From positions 248,001 through 312,000 of the forward strand of contig NZ_SNYQ01000001.1 in the NCBI RefSeq assembly GCF_004363295.1: 64,000 nt of DNA. The letters are read 5' to 3'. The position numbers were made by a program, and so were the translations under genes. Positions 52,680 through 63,152 of this stretch are shown here, in pieces. This DNA comes from Mesocricetibacter intestinalis (GTDB lineage Bacteria; Pseudomonadota; Gammaproteobacteria; Enterobacterales; Pasteurellaceae). The notes beneath the pieces were generated by a model that had not been told where the DNA came from, searched no databases, and saw only the letters and a program-made list of their open reading frames with translations. The first letter of the stretch is position 1, and every line of letters starts with the position of its first letter.

Positions 52680-53711
52680 TTATTCCAGCGCGCTTAGTTC
52701 GGTTATTGCCCAGCGCGGTTTGACTTCAATGCTGAGATCCTGCTTTTGCCCCTGTTTCAGGCGCAGTAAACCGGCGTAAGCGATCATGGCGCCGTTGTCG
52801 GTGCAGAATTGCGGCTGGGGATAGAATACCTTACCGCCCAATTGTTGCATCATTTCACTTAAGCTATGGCGAAGCTGGCGATTGGCGCTGACGCCGCCGG
52901 CGATTACCAGACGTTTATAGCCGGTTTGCCGTAGTGCGCGACGGCATTTTATCGCCAAGGTGTCCACCACCGCCTGTTGAAATGCGCAGGCGATATCGGC
53001 TTTGGCTTGTTCGCTCAAGCCGTTTTCCTGTTCGATTAGCTGACGCAGGGTATTGGCGGCGGAAGTTTTCAGACCGGAAAAGCTGAAATCCAACCCGGGA
53101 CGATCTGTCATCGGTCGGGGGAAATGAAAACGTGTCGGATCGCCCTGTTCCGCCAGACGGGACAGCGCCGCTCCGCCGGGATAGTCCAGTCCCAGCAATT
53201 TAGCGGTTTTATCAAAGGCTTCGCCGGCGGCATCGTCAATACTTTCACCCAGTAATTCATAACGGCCGACAGCTTCCACCCGGATAAGCTGAGTATGTCC
53301 GCCGGAAACCAGCAAGGCGATAAAAGGAAAATCCGGCGGGTTCTGTTCCAGCATAGGGGCCAATAAATGCCCTTCCATATGATGAACGCCGACCGCCGGA
53401 ATATTCCAGGCATATGCCAAGGCGCGGGCGACAGTTGAACCTACCAGCAAGGCGCCCACCAGACCCGGCCCGGCGGTATAGGCGATACCTTCGATATCTT
53501 CGGCGTTCAGACCGGCTTCTTGTAACGCCGCCTGAATCAGCGGTGCGGTTTTACGGATATGGTCGCGCGAAGCCAGTTCCGGTACTACGCCGCCGTAATC
53601 GGCATGTAGGGCTATCTGGGTGTACAGCTGATTGGCGATCAGACCTTTTTGTTCGTCGTAAATGGCAACGCCGGTTTCATCACAGGAGGTTTCTATTCCT
53701 AGAACACGCAT
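52680..53711 (-). CDS. tsaD: tRNA threonylcarbamoyladenosine modification protein TsaD
   Basis: The 343-residue ASKHA-fold protein transfers the threonylcarbamoyl group to A37 of ANN-decoding tRNAs, with TsaB and Tsa[21 protein letters not shown] at the start and the iron ligands in [13 protein letters not shown] (near 110) are diagnostic, as is [10 protein letters not shown] and [13 protein letters not shown]. It is divergent from rpsU, exactly as in E. coli. Confidence 0.97.
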   Translation of the reverse strand: MRVLGIETSCDETGVAIYDEQKGLIANQLYTQIALHADYGGVVPELASRDHIRKTAPLIQAALQEAGLNAEDIEGIAYTAGPGLVGALLVGSTVARALAYAWNIPAVGVHHMEGHLLAPMLEQNPPDFPFIALLVSGGHTQLIRVEAVGRYELLGESIDDAAGEAFDKTAKLLGLDYPGGAALSRLAEQGDPTRFHFPRPMTDRPGLDFSFSGLKTSAANTLRQLIEQENGLSEQAKADIACAFQQAVVDTLAIKCRRALRQTGYKRLVIAGGVSANRQLRHSLSEMMQQLGGKVFYPQPQFCTDNGAMIAYAGLLRLKQGQKQDLSIEVKPRWAITELSALE

Positions 53712-53813
53712 CGGTTTTCTCTTCGCAGGATTAAAATTGTGCGTGATTTTACTCTGTTTAGCGTATTTTCTCCAGTTGGAAGCGGAGATTTTAGCGAAAA
53801 TATGAAATCAGAC

Positions 53814-53843
53814 TTTACTTTTCCGGCCTTTCTGGATTAAAAT
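53814..53843 (+). promoter_or_regulatory. Probable promoter of the rpsU-dnaG-rpoD operon
   Basis: TTTACT (53814-53819) and TAAAAT (53838-53843) are 18 bases apart and lie 85 bases before rpsU. Confidence 0.45.
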
Positions 53844-53928
53844 TGCGACCTTTATTGAATAAGCCGTTCGGGCGAACGGCGATTGATTTTGCAAAATTAT
53901 ATTTAATCCAATATTGAGGTGATGGCTT

Positions 53929-54144
53929 ATGCCTGTAATTAAAGTACGTGAAAACGAATCATTTGACGTTGCATTACGTCGTTTTAAACGCTCTTGCGAA
54001 AAGGCCGGTATCTTAGCGGAAGTCCGCAGCCGCGAATTTTACGAAAAACCTACTACTATTCGTAAACGCGAGAATGCAACCCGTGCCAAACGTCATGCGA
54101 AACGCGTTGCACGTGAAAATGCGCGTAATACACGTTTATATTAA
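53929..54144 (+). CDS. rpsU: 30S ribosomal protein S21
   Basis: This 71-residue basic protein begins [20 protein letters not shown] and ends in an Arg/Lys-rich helix, a full match to S21. It is needed for translation initiation. It heads the macromolecular synthesis operon rpsU-dnaG-rpoD. An attenuating terminator separates it from dnaG, which accounts for the higher output of S21. Confidence 0.98.
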
Positions 54145-54186
54145 TTAAAAATATCTTACGCATTTTAATTAAACTCGAGTTTAACG

Positions 54187-54219
54187 AACCGTGAAACCTT
54201 TTGGGGATCACGGTTTTGT
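54187..54219 (+). terminator. Internal terminator between rpsU and dnaG
   Basis: AACCGTGA (54187-54194) pairs with TCACGGTT (54208-54215), followed by TTGTT. The position matches the known operon-internal terminator of E. coli rpsU-dnaG that limits primase synthesis. Confidence 0.75.
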
Positions 54220-54264
54220 TCATTATAATATCCCTTCGGTTTATCCTTATTTCAGAGGTCGGTC

Positions 54265-56022
54265 ATGGGTGCACTTATTCCCCGTAGCTTTATCAATGAT
54301 ATTCTGGCGAAAGCGGATATTGTGGATATTGTCAATTCACGCGTAAAACTGAAAAAGGCGGGAACCAATAATTATCAGGCCTGTTGCCCTTTTCATCATG
54401 AAAAAACGCCTTCCTTTACAGTCAGTAAAAATAAGCAGTTTTATCATTGTTTCGGTTGCGGAGCGCATGGTAATGCCATTACTTTTCTGATGGAATACGA
54501 TAAGCTGGATTTTCCGGAAGCGGTGGAAGAACTGGCGGGATTTCTCGGTCTGGAAGTTCCGCGCGAGCAGAGTTCCCGGGAGGGAGATAAACCTAGGCTC
54601 AGCTATCGGAGTAAACGGAATCTGTACGATATTATGGCGGAAATCGCGGCTTTTTATCAGGAACAGTTAAGCGCCAGTATTCCCGCTCAGGCTTATTTGC
54701 AGAAACGCGGTTTATCTCAGGAAGTGATCCACCGTTTCTCCATCGGTTTTGTACCGGACAGTTTTAATACCGTATTACGCCGTTTCGGCCGGAGCCGTGA
54801 GCAACAGCAGAATCTGTTTGATTTAGGTATGCTGTCGCGTAATGAACGGGGGGATAGTTACGATCGATTTCGGCATCGAATTATGTTTCCCATCCGCGAT
54901 CGTCGCGGCAGAACCGTTGCTTTCGGCGGTCGGGTCATGGGCGACGAGCGCCCTAAATATCTGAACTCTCCGGAAACCCTGACTTACCATAAAGGCAATG
55001 AGCTATACGGTTTATTCGAAGCTTTGCAGGAAAATGAGAAACCGGAAATGCTGTTGGTGGTGGAAGGTTATATGGATGTCGTCGCGCTGGCCCAGTTCGG
55101 TATTAATTATGCCGTTGCCGCTCTGGGCACGGCGACTACGCCGGAGCAGATAGCATTATTATTCCGAGTAACGGAGCAGGCGGTATGTTGTTATGACGGC
55201 GACCGGGCGGGGCGGGAAGCTGCATGGCGCGCACTGGAAAATGCGCTGCCTTACCTGGAGGACGGGCGGCAGTTGAAATTCGTATTTCTGCCCGACGGCG
55301 AGGATCCCGACAGCTATATCCGTCAATACGGTAAACAAGGGCTGGAGGATTACCTGAGCCATGCCATGTCCTTAAGCGATTTTCTGTTTGCTCATTTACT
55401 GGATCAGGTAGATCTGTCCAGTAAGGAAGGCCGATCGAAACTGGCGGCGCTGGCAGTTCCGCTGATTGCCAAAATTCCGGGCGGTATGTTGCGCTTATAT
55501 TTACGCAATATTCTGGCGCAGAAGTTAGGCATTATCGATCAGAATCAGCTGGAAAGCCTGCTTCCCGCTGAAACGGAAGCGCAGAGCACGCCGCAAGCGC
55601 CAACGGTAAAGCGTACCCCTATGCGGTTATTGATTGCGTTGCTGTTGCAAAATCCGGAGTTGGCCGCCCTAGACTATGATTTGTCGCCCTTGGCGGGGCT
55701 GGACGAGCCGGGATTCGATTTATTTTATAAAATGACCGCACTTTGCCGCGAGAATGTGGGCATCAGTATGGGACAGATTTTGGAATACTGGCGAGATTCC
55801 GAATATGCCAAATCCCTTGAAATTCTGTCGGTGTGGGATCATTTAACTAAGCAGGAAAATATTACGGAAACATTTCGTGAAACCTTAATGTATCTGTATG
55901 TTCAATTTACCGAACAAAGTATAGAAAGATTGATAGCTAAAGAGCGCACGACGGGCTTATCGGATATAGAAAAGCAAGAGCTGGCACAGTTATTGGTGGC
56001 GCGACAAAAAAGTGATAGTTAA
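54265..56022 (+). CDS. dnaG: DNA primase
   Basis: The 585-residue primase makes RNA primers for replication. The N-terminal CHC2 zinc finger (CCPFHHEKTPSF then YHCFGCGAHGN, about 40-70), the TOPRIM catalytic domain with VEGYMDVVAL (near 268) and CYDGDRAGREAAWRA (near 308), and the C-terminal DnaB-binding helical domain (from about 450) are present. It matches E. coli DnaG in length (581). An uptake core lies inside at 55735. rpoD follows. Confidence 0.97.
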   Translation: MGALIPRSFINDILAKADIVDIVNSRVKLKKAGTNNYQACCPFHHEKTPSFTVSKNKQFYHCFGCGAHGNAITFLMEYDKLDFPEAVEELAGFLGLEVPREQSSREGDKPRLSYRSKRNLYDIMAEIAAFYQEQLSASIPAQAYLQKRGLSQEVIHRFSIGFVPDSFNTVLRRFGRSREQQQNLFDLGMLSRNERGDSYDRFRHRIMFPIRDRRGRTVAFGGRVMGDERPKYLNSPETLTYHKGNELYGLFEALQENEKPEMLLVVEGYMDVVALAQFGINYAVAALGTATTPEQIALLFRVTEQAVCCYDGDRAGREAAWRALENALPYLEDGRQLKFVFLPDGEDPDSYIRQYGKQGLEDYLSHAMSLSDFLFAHLLDQVDLSSKEGRSKLAALAVPLIAKIPGGMLRLYLRNILAQKLGIIDQNQLESLLPAETEAQSTPQAPTVKRTPMRLLIALLLQNPELAALDYDLSPLAGLDEPGFDLFYKMTALCRENVGISMGQILEYWRDSEYAKSLEILSVWDHLTKQENITETFRETLMYLYVQFTEQSIERLIAKERTTGLSDIEKQELAQLLVARQKSDS

Positions 56023-56097
56023 TCAATTCTAACAGTGATAAAATCAGTGGCATTTTATCTTTCATTACAATTAATTAATCAAAGGCGGATGTCTCGT

Positions 56098-57960
56098 ATG
56101 GATCAAAATCCACAATCTCAACTGAAATTGCTAATCGCCCAAGGAAAAGAGCAGGGGTATCTTACCTACGCTGAAGTGAATGATCACCTGCCGGAAGAAC
56201 TTGTCGATACGGATCAGATTGAAGATATTATCCAAATGATCAACGATATGGGGATTCAGGTACTGGAAAGCGCACCTGATGCGGATGATTTAATGCTGAG
56301 CGAAACCATTGCCGATGAAGACGCCGTTGAGGAAGCGACACAGGTTTTGTCCAGTGTTGAAGCCGAGTTGGGGCGTACTACGGATCCCGTGCGTATGTAT
56401 ATGCGCGAAATGGGAAGTGTGGAACTGCTGACTCGGGAAGGCGAAATTGATATCGCAAAACGTATTGAAGACGGCATTAACGAGGTACAAAGCGCCGTAG
56501 CCGAATATCCTGAAGCCCTGACCGATCTTCTGCAGCAATATGCTAAGGTGGAAGAGGGCAGCGTCAGACTGGCGGATCTGATAACCGGCTTTGTGGATCC
56601 TAATGTTGTGGAAGAAAATGATATTCCGGAAATAGACGAAACATTGGACGAAGATGAAGAAGAAAGCTCGGCCAAAGGCGAATTAAACGAAGAGGAGGAA
56701 GATGAAGAAAACGAAGATTCCGACTCTTCCGCCGACGACAGCGATAACAGCATTGATCCCGAAGTCGCCCGTGAAAAATTCACCTTGTTAAAAGCTCAGT
56801 ACGTTAAAACCTGCGATGTGATCGCAAAACACGGGCGTACCCACAGCAAAGCAAAAGAGCAGATTCAGATATTATCTGAAATTTTCACCCAGTTCCGTTT
56901 GGTGCCGCGCCAGTTCGATTTGCTGGTGATTTCCGTGCGTAGCATGATGAAGCGGATCCGCGCGGAAGAACGTCAGATTCAGCGCTTAGCAGTGGATTAC
57001 GCTAAAATGCCGAAAGAAGAATTCCTTAAGGTTTTCATCGGTAAGGAAAATAACGATGCCTGGTTGGATAAGTTACTGGCAAGTAAAAAACCTTATGCCG
57101 AACGTTTGCAGGCTTATGCCGAGGATATTCGTCATTGTATTGTCCGCTTACAGCAAATTGAAAGCGAAACCAAGCTGAGTATTCAGCAAATTCGCGATAT
57201 CGGCGAGCGTATTGCACAGGGCGAGTTAAAAGCGCGACGTGCGAAAAAGGAAATGGTTGAAGCCAACCTGCGTCTGGTGATTTCCATTGCCAAAAAATAT
57301 ACCAACCGAGGTTTGCAGTTCCTGGATCTGATTCAGGAAGGGAATATCGGTTTGATGAAAGCGGTGGATAAATTCGAATACCGGCGAGGTTATAAATTCT
57401 CCACTTATGCTACATGGTGGATTCGTCAGGCGATTACCCGTTCTATTGCGGATCAGGCCAGAACGATTCGTATTCCGGTACATATGATTGAAACCATTAA
57501 TAAGCTGAACAGAATTTCACGTCAGATGTTACAGGAAATGGGGCGCGAAGCCTCTCCGGAAGAACTGGCGGAACGTATGGGAATGCCGGAAGATAAAATC
57601 CGTAAAGTGCTTAAAATCGCTAAAGAGCCGATTTCGATGGAAACGCCTATCGGTGATGATGATGATTCCCACTTAGGTGATTTTATTGAGGACAGCACCC
57701 TGGAACTGCCGCTGGATTCGGCTACCGCACAAAGTCTGAAAACGGCGACCCATGAGGTTCTGGAAGGGTTAACGCCGCGTGAGGCAAAAGTTCTGCGTAT
57801 GCGCTTTGGTATCGATATGAATACCGATCATACTCTGGAAGAAGTGGGTAAACAGTTTGATGTTACCCGCGAGCGTATCCGTCAGATTGAGGCTAAGGCC
57901 CTGCGCAAACTGCGCCATCCGAGTCGCTCGGAAACCCTGCGTAGCTTTTTGGACGAGTAA
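56098..57960 (+). CDS. rpoD: RNA polymerase sigma-70 factor RpoD
   Basis: The 620-residue housekeeping sigma factor has region 1.1 (1-80), 1.2 ([11 protein letters not shown]), the acidic non-conserved insert (about 170-230, Glu/Asp-rich), region 2 ([30 protein letters not shown]), region 3 and region 4 ([35 protein letters not shown]). I start at [12 protein letters not shown], aligned with E. coli MEQNPQSQ; AAAGGCGG lies 10 bases upstream. An in-frame ATG at 56089 is possible. Confidence 0.97.
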   Translation: MDQNPQSQLKLLIAQGKEQGYLTYAEVNDHLPEELVDTDQIEDIIQMINDMGIQVLESAPDADDLMLSETIADEDAVEEATQVLSSVEAELGRTTDPVRMYMREMGSVELLTREGEIDIAKRIEDGINEVQSAVAEYPEALTDLLQQYAKVEEGSVRLADLITGFVDPNVVEENDIPEIDETLDEDEEESSAKGELNEEEEDEENEDSDSSADDSDNSIDPEVAREKFTLLKAQYVKTCDVIAKHGRTHSKAKEQIQILSEIFTQFRLVPRQFDLLVISVRSMMKRIRAEERQIQRLAVDYAKMPKEEFLKVFIGKENNDAWLDKLLASKKPYAERLQAYAEDIRHCIVRLQQIESETKLSIQQIRDIGERIAQGELKARRAKKEMVEANLRLVISIAKKYTNRGLQFLDLIQEGNIGLMKAVDKFEYRRGYKFSTYATWWIRQAITRSIADQARTIRIPVHMIETINKLNRISRQMLQEMGREASPEELAERMGMPEDKIRKVLKIAKEPISMETPIGDDDDSHLGDFIEDSTLELPLDSATAQSLKTATHEVLEGLTPREAKVLRMRFGIDMNTDHTLEEVGKQFDVTRERIRQIEAKALRKLRHPSRSETLRSFLDE

Positions 57961-57978
57961 TCTCGGTATAAAATTTGG

Positions 57979-58007
57979 GCCCTGCACTGATTGCAGGGCT
58001 TATTTGT
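57979..58007 (+). terminator. Terminator after rpoD
   Basis: GCCCTGCA (57979-57986), loop CTGAT, TGCAGGGC (57992-57999), then TTATTTGTTT. Confidence 0.8.
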
Positions 58008-58037
58008 TTGAATTTAAACCTGTTATCCGTTCTTGTA

Positions 58038-58066
58038 TAGACTTAACCCGAATATTTCATTATAAT
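58038..58066 (+). promoter_or_regulatory. Promoter of the CAU tRNA
   Basis: TAGACT (58038-58043), a 17-base spacer and perfect TATAAT (58061-58066) precede the tRNA by 32 bases. Confidence 0.75.
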
Positions 58067-58098
58067 TACGCCGTTTTTGCTTACAAATGGCAGAGCGC

Positions 58099-58175
58099 GC
58101 CCCCATAGCTCAGTCGGTCAGAGCAGTCGACTCATAATCGATTGGTCACAGGTTCAAGTCCTGTTGGGGGCACCA
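58099..58175 (+). tRNA. tRNA with CAU anticodon, probably tRNA-Ile2 (lysidine-modified)
   Basis: The 77-base gene folds well: acceptor GCCCCCA with TGGGGGC, D arm GCTC/GAGC, anticodon stem GTCGA/TCGAT with loop CTCATAA, T arm ACAGG/CCTGT with TTCAAGT, and encoded CCA. The C4-G69 and C5-G68 pairs and the stretch ACTCATAATCG-TTGGTC follow E. coli tRNA-Ile2, not elongator tRNA-Met (which has T4-A69, A5-T68 and TTCGAAT). TilS would change C34 to lysidine so that it reads AUA. Automated tools may call it Met. Confidence 0.9.
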
Positions 58176-58272
58176 TTAACCCTTTCATCTTTTTTCTTTA
58201 TCTTTTCGAAAATCCTGAGTAGCTTTGCTAATCGAGTATTTAGCCTATTTATACTTATTCCGTTATTTTATT

Positions 58273-58398
58273 GCTATTTGCTATTTGCTATTTGCTATTT
58301 GCTATTTGCTATTTGCTATTTGCTATTTGCTATTTGCTATTTGCTATTTGCTATTTGCTATTTGCTATTCGCTATTCGCTATTCGCTATTCGCTATTC
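58273..58398. repeat. Heptamer tandem repeat array (18 units)
   Basis: Thirteen uninterrupted GCTATTT units (58273-58363) are followed by five GCTATTC units (58364-58398). Units are 7 bases, so copy-number change would shift any reading frame. All three plus-strand frames through it are open, but there is no believable gene start or domain around it, and it lies just after a tRNA. It is probably a slippage-generated intergenic array. Confidence 0.95.
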
Positions 58399-58589
58399 GC
58401 TTTTAGCGGGGATAGCCATGATTGTAACCGAGAATATCGGAGCAAAAAATCATCTCTGATGCCCGATCAATGAAGCCTGGACGAATTAAGAAATAAATCG
58501 GAATTTAGCAATTTACCGTTCGCCAACCCGGAATAGGTCTTGGTTTTTTTAAGTTTTATATAAAAGGTTTTTTAAGATAATAAATATAA

Positions 58590-58673
58590 AATTTTCCATT
58601 CAATGACTAACCTCGGGGTTTGATGCGAAGCCGATTGATGGGTTAGGTAAAAAGGGCATGATAGCCCTTTTTT
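58590..58673 (+). ncRNA. Candidate small RNA or leader element ending in a terminator
   Basis: CTAACC-TCGG (58607-58616) can pair with CCGA (58631-58634) and GGTTAG (58641-58646), leaving a 6-base bulge TTGATG. A strong terminator follows (AAAAAGGGC 58649-58657, loop ATGATA, GCCCTTTTT 58664-58672). No protein-coding gene ends here, so the terminator must belong to an untranslated transcript. A TATAAA at 58585-58590 is a possible -10, without a good -35. No known RNA family was recognised. Confidence 0.35.
58649..58673 (+). terminator. Orphan terminator upstream of the frm operon
   Basis: AAAAAGGGC, loop ATGATA, GCCCTTTTTT. It could also insulate frmR from readthrough. Confidence 0.8.
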
Positions 58674-58724
58674 AATACGTCTTTTTAGGTTATGTGCCGA
58701 TAAATTTATATGGAGGGCTATTAT

Positions 58725-58756
58725 TTGACAAAGATAGCATACTCCCCTATAGTATA
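58725..58756 (+). promoter_or_regulatory. frmRAB promoter with overlapping FrmR operator
   Basis: TTGACA (58725-58730), a 17-base spacer and TATAGT (58748-58753) make a near-perfect promoter. The segment 58734-58756, ATAGCATACTCCCCTATAGT and on, closely resembles the E. coli frm operator with its C tract between ATA-rich arms (ATACT 58739-58743 with AGTAT 58751-58755). FrmR bound here would cover the spacer and -10; formaldehyde releases it. Confidence 0.85.
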
Positions 58757-58783
58757 ACTCTTGTGAGTAAAAGGAGGTAATCA

Positions 58784-60197
<1,414 letters not shown>

Positions 60198-60267
60198 ATC
60201 GGTGAACGGCTATGGCGTAAGAACATAGCCCTTAGTCGAATATTGTTGCGGGGAGAATTTATAAGCT

Positions 60268-61104
60268 ATGCAACTGATTGAAAAACGAGCCTGTTTCGGC
60301 GGATGGCAATATGTGTATAAACATTATGCGCGAACCTTAGGTTGCGAGATGAATATCGGCATATATTTGCCGCCATTGGTGGAGAAACAAAAATTACCGG
60401 TATTATACTGGCTGTCGGGGTTGACTTGTACGGAACAGAATTTTATCACCAAAGCGGGAGCGCAGCGTTATGCTGCGGAACATAATGTTATTCTGGTGGC
60501 GCCGGATACCAGTCCGAGAGGAGAAGGGGTTGCCGATGCCGACAGCTATGATCTCGGTCAGGGGGCGGGATTTTATCTGAATGCGACGCAGGAACCATGG
60601 CGTGCCAATTATAAAATGTACGATTATATTCTGCACGAATTACCGCTTCTGATTGAAGGGCATTTTCCTGCCACTGCTCAAAAATCCGTATTTGGCCATT
60701 CCATGGGGGGATTAGGCGCACTGGTATTGGCGTTACGCAATCCGGAGGTATATAGGAGCGTTTCCGCTTTTGCTCCGATTCTGTCCCCTTCCCGAGCCGA
60801 ATGGGGACAAAAAGCCTTTAGCGCCTATTTAGGCGCAGATCAGCATAGTTGGCGGGATTATGATCCTACCGAGTTGGTGCTGGCTGGCGGTAAAGTCGAG
60901 AATATATTGATTGATCAGGGATTGGACGATGAATTTTATCGGCAGCAGCTGTGTACTGAAAATTTTGCCCAAGCCTGTAAGAGAATGGCGCTGAATCCAA
61001 AGATCCGCTATCACGAAAACTATGATCACAGTTATTATTTTGTCGCCAGTTTTATCGGCGAACATATAGGCTTTCATGCCGATAAACTGTATGCCGGAAA
61101 ATAA
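60268..61104 (+). CDS. frmB: S-formylglutathione hydrolase
   Basis: The 278-residue alpha/beta hydrolase (esterase D type) splits S-formylglutathione into formate and glutathione, the last step of formaldehyde removal. The nucleophile elbow is FGHSMGGLGAL (Ser near 149), with the acid in LIDQGLDDEFY (near 222) and the His in ENYDHSYYFVASF (near 257). YWLSGLTCTEQNFITKAG near the start is a hallmark of the family. Confidence 0.97.
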   Translation: MQLIEKRACFGGWQYVYKHYARTLGCEMNIGIYLPPLVEKQKLPVLYWLSGLTCTEQNFITKAGAQRYAAEHNVILVAPDTSPRGEGVADADSYDLGQGAGFYLNATQEPWRANYKMYDYILHELPLLIEGHFPATAQKSVFGHSMGGLGALVLALRNPEVYRSVSAFAPILSPSRAEWGQKAFSAYLGADQHSWRDYDPTELVLAGGKVENILIDQGLDDEFYRQQLCTENFAQACKRMALNPKIRYHENYDHSYYFVASFIGEHIGFHADKLYAGK

Positions 61105-61368
61105 CTTCACTGATTTGAAGGAAATCAGGGATTAAATAATATTCGTTGGTAGTTGGCGCCAAGGATTATCGTTCTTCGGTCTTCTTGTTCTGATTAACTT
61201 CTATTGGTGATGCTCGGAAGCAAGGACACCGTAATTAATTCGGCTTCCTGCATTGCGGGATTCGGCTTTATATTTACATGTTCGATCAATGCTAACAGCA
61301 CTGATTACTTATATAAAATAAAGAGGTTAAGCAGCCGGAATCCGTTTGCACAATAAATCCCGGACTGT

Positions 61369-61406
61369 AAAAAGGGGGCGGAGATAAACTTATCCGCCCC
61401 TTTTTT
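61369..61406 (+). terminator. GC-rich terminator downstream of frmB
   Basis: AAAAAGGGGGCGGA and TCCGCCCCTTTTTT pair with one bulge across a short loop (61369-61406). It may end the frm transcript or an independent small RNA. Confidence 0.85.
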
Positions 61407-61563
61407 ATCCCCCTTTTTTATTCGCTGAGAGCCTGCAGGCGAAGTCTGAACCCGGCGCTTTCTTTACTATCTTCAAACAGCGGTAGGTTTAAAAACTTTT
61501 TTTTTGACCGCACTTTTATATATTGCTTGATTTTAGGGCAGGATTGCAGGAACTGGCGGAGAA

Positions 61564-61593
61564 TAAAAAAGAGCTAAACCCCAGGCTTAGCTC
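61564..61593 (-). terminator. Terminator after yajQ
   Basis: GAGCTAA (61571-61577) pairs with TTAGCTC (61587-61593); the A6 at 61565-61570 gives the T run on the minus strand. Confidence 0.8.
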
Positions 61594-61618
61594 CGAAATC
61601 CAATATACAAGAACCGAA

Positions 61619-62110
61619 TTAATCCCTGAAATTATTAAACTGGAAAGGTTGGCCTAATTCCGCACCTTTCACTAATTGAATCACCGCTTGTAAATCATCG
61701 CGAGATTTGCCGCTGACCCGAACCTGTTCTCCCTGAATCTGAGTCTGGACTTTTAATTTGCTGTCTTTAATTAATTTGGTAATTTTTTTTGCCATATCGC
61801 TTTCAATACCCTGTTTCAATTTAACCTCTTTACTATAGGTTTTTCCGCTATGTTCATAGTCGGCAGGGATATCGAGGGCGGCGGAATCAATACCGCGTTT
61901 AATACAGGCGTTACGCAGAATATCCAGTAACTGCTCCAACTGAAAATCCGATTCCGTCGCTAATTTAATACTTTCGTTTTTCTCATTCAGCTCAATTGAA
62001 GCCTGCACATTGCGGAAGTCCCAACGATTGGTGAGATCGCGCTGCGCGTTTTCTACGGCGTTGCGTACTTCATGCATGGTAATTTCCGAAACAATATCAA
62101 ATGACGGCAT
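61619..62110 (-). CDS. yajQ: YajQ family nucleotide-binding protein
   Basis: The 163-residue protein has the two-lobed alpha/beta fold of Yaj[21 protein letters not shown] at the start and [20 protein letters not shown] (near 95) match H. influenzae and E. coli YajQ. Relatives bind nucleotides, and in Xanthomonas one binds cyclic di-GMP; the role here is unknown. It starts 12 bases after the serB stop, in the same direction. Confidence 0.95.
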   Translation of the reverse strand: MPSFDIVSEITMHEVRNAVENAQRDLTNRWDFRNVQASIELNEKNESIKLATESDFQLEQLLDILRNACIKRGIDSAALDIPADYEHSGKTYSKEVKLKQGIESDMAKKITKLIKDSKLKVQTQIQGEQVRVSGKSRDDLQAVIQLVKGAELGQPFQFNNFRD

Positions 62111-62122
62111 AATTTCTCCTTA

Positions 62123-63076
62123 TTAAGATTTAATTCTGTCATTGGCACTTAGCAGACAGATAAGTGCGCTTAGGTCAGCGAAGTTTACCACAACCTGCGC
62201 CAGTTGTTGAACTTTAGGCTTGGCATGGAAGGCTGCGCCTAATCCGGCAACACTCATCATACAAAGATCATTGGCGCCGTCGCCGATCGCTACGGTGTTT
62301 TCTCGAGCGATGCCGAATTGTGCGGCTAAGCGTTGCAGGGTATCCGCTTTATATTCGGCATGGACGATATTGCCTTTTACCCGACCGGTTAGCTTTCCGT
62401 CTTGGATTTCAAATTGATTGGATACCGCCGCATCCAGTTCGAGCAGATCTTTTAAATAATCGGCAAAATAGGTGAAACCGCCGGAGGCAATGGCAATTTT
62501 CCACTGATATTTTTTTAATTCCCGTACGGTTTCCCGCAAGCCCGGCATTAAGGGCAGATTGCGGCGGACTTCCTGTAAAATACTTTCCGGCGCATTTTCT
62601 AAAGTGGCCACGCGCTTACGCAGGCTTTGCTCAAAATCCAACTCTCCCCGCATGGCGCTGGCGGTGATGGCGGAAACCTTTTCTCCGCAGCCGGCGAGTT
62701 TGGCGATTTCATCAATACATTCGATTTGAATGGCGGTCGAATCCATATCCATCACCAACAGACCGGGGCGGGAAAGACGAGGACTGAAATTTATCGGGGC
62801 GGCGTCCAGAGATAATTTATGGGCTATCTCCAGGTATTGCGCTTGCCATTTTCCGCCGAGTAACAGAATTGGGTTTCCCAGGGTTTCCCAGCCGTCAAAA
62901 ATTGTAAAATTCTGACCGCAGTTATGCTGAAATTGCTGCAGACTTTGTAAATTAAGGCGGGGGCCGAACAGAATAAAATAATCTTCCCTTGCTGCTTCCG
63001 GCCGCTCTTTTAACATCGCGGCGGGAAAAGGGCCGTATTGGCGGGTAATATCTTGTATAGCTTGATGTTGGGGCAT
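62123..63076 (-). CDS. serB: Phosphoserine phosphatase
   Basis: The 317-residue HAD phosphatase makes serine from phosphoserine. The nucleophile motif is LVMDMDSTAIQIECIDE (near 110), then IASGGFTYFADYLK and VAIGDGANDLCMMSVAGLGAAFHAKP near 250. The N-terminal ~100 residues are the regulatory part. I start at MPQHQAIQDI, which has AGGA 9 bases upstream; the frame stays open to 63199 but the added residues are unlike the family and would overlap ytjB. Confidence 0.95.
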   Translation of the reverse strand: MPQHQAIQDITRQYGPFPAAMLKERPEAAREDYFILFGPRLNLQSLQQFQHNCGQNFTIFDGWETLGNPILLLGGKWQAQYLEIAHKLSLDAAPINFSPRLSRPGLLVMDMDSTAIQIECIDEIAKLAGCGEKVSAITASAMRGELDFEQSLRKRVATLENAPESILQEVRRNLPLMPGLRETVRELKKYQWKIAIASGGFTYFADYLKDLLELDAAVSNQFEIQDGKLTGRVKGNIVHAEYKADTLQRLAAQFGIARENTVAIGDGANDLCMMSVAGLGAAFHAKPKVQQLAQVVVNFADLSALICLLSANDRIKS

Positions 63077-63152
63077 ATTTCGGCGTTCCTGTTTTGTTTT
63101 TATGCTAAGTTTGCCATAATACAACATTCCATTCGGATTTGGGGGAAATAAT

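Larger units (their letters stand above)
58399..58724. other. Intergenic stretch between the heptamer array and the frm promoter
   Basis: About 325 bases without a believable gene. The second half holds a structured, terminator-ended segment annotated separately as a candidate small RNA. Short frames that overlap the array are low-complexity and are rejected. Confidence 0.5.
61105..61618. other. Gene-free region between frmB and yajQ
   Basis: About 514 bases. It holds a terminator at 61369-61406 far (over 260 bases) from frmB, an uptake core at 61507 and the yajQ terminator. No open frame looks like a real gene. The segment 61310-61406 begins with TATAAAATAAAG and ends in the terminator, so a small RNA is possible but unproven. 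Confidence 0.5.

Noticed and set aside
56256-56783. Ser-rich 175-codon frame antisense to rpoD
   Set aside because: It mirrors the acidic Glu/Asp insert of RpoD; the sense gene is certain.
58099-58175. Elongator tRNA-Met
   Set aside because: Acceptor and T-arm bases agree with tRNA-Ile2 rather than tRNA-Met, although the anticodon is CAU.
58273-58398. CRISPR-like array
   Set aside because: Units are 7 bases in direct tandem with no spacers, and no cas genes are present.
58077-58473. Open frames through the heptamer array encoding repeats of FAICYLL
   Set aside because: All three plus-strand frames are open only because the 7-base unit lacks stops; one such frame overlaps the tRNA, and none has a believable start, ribosome site or domain.
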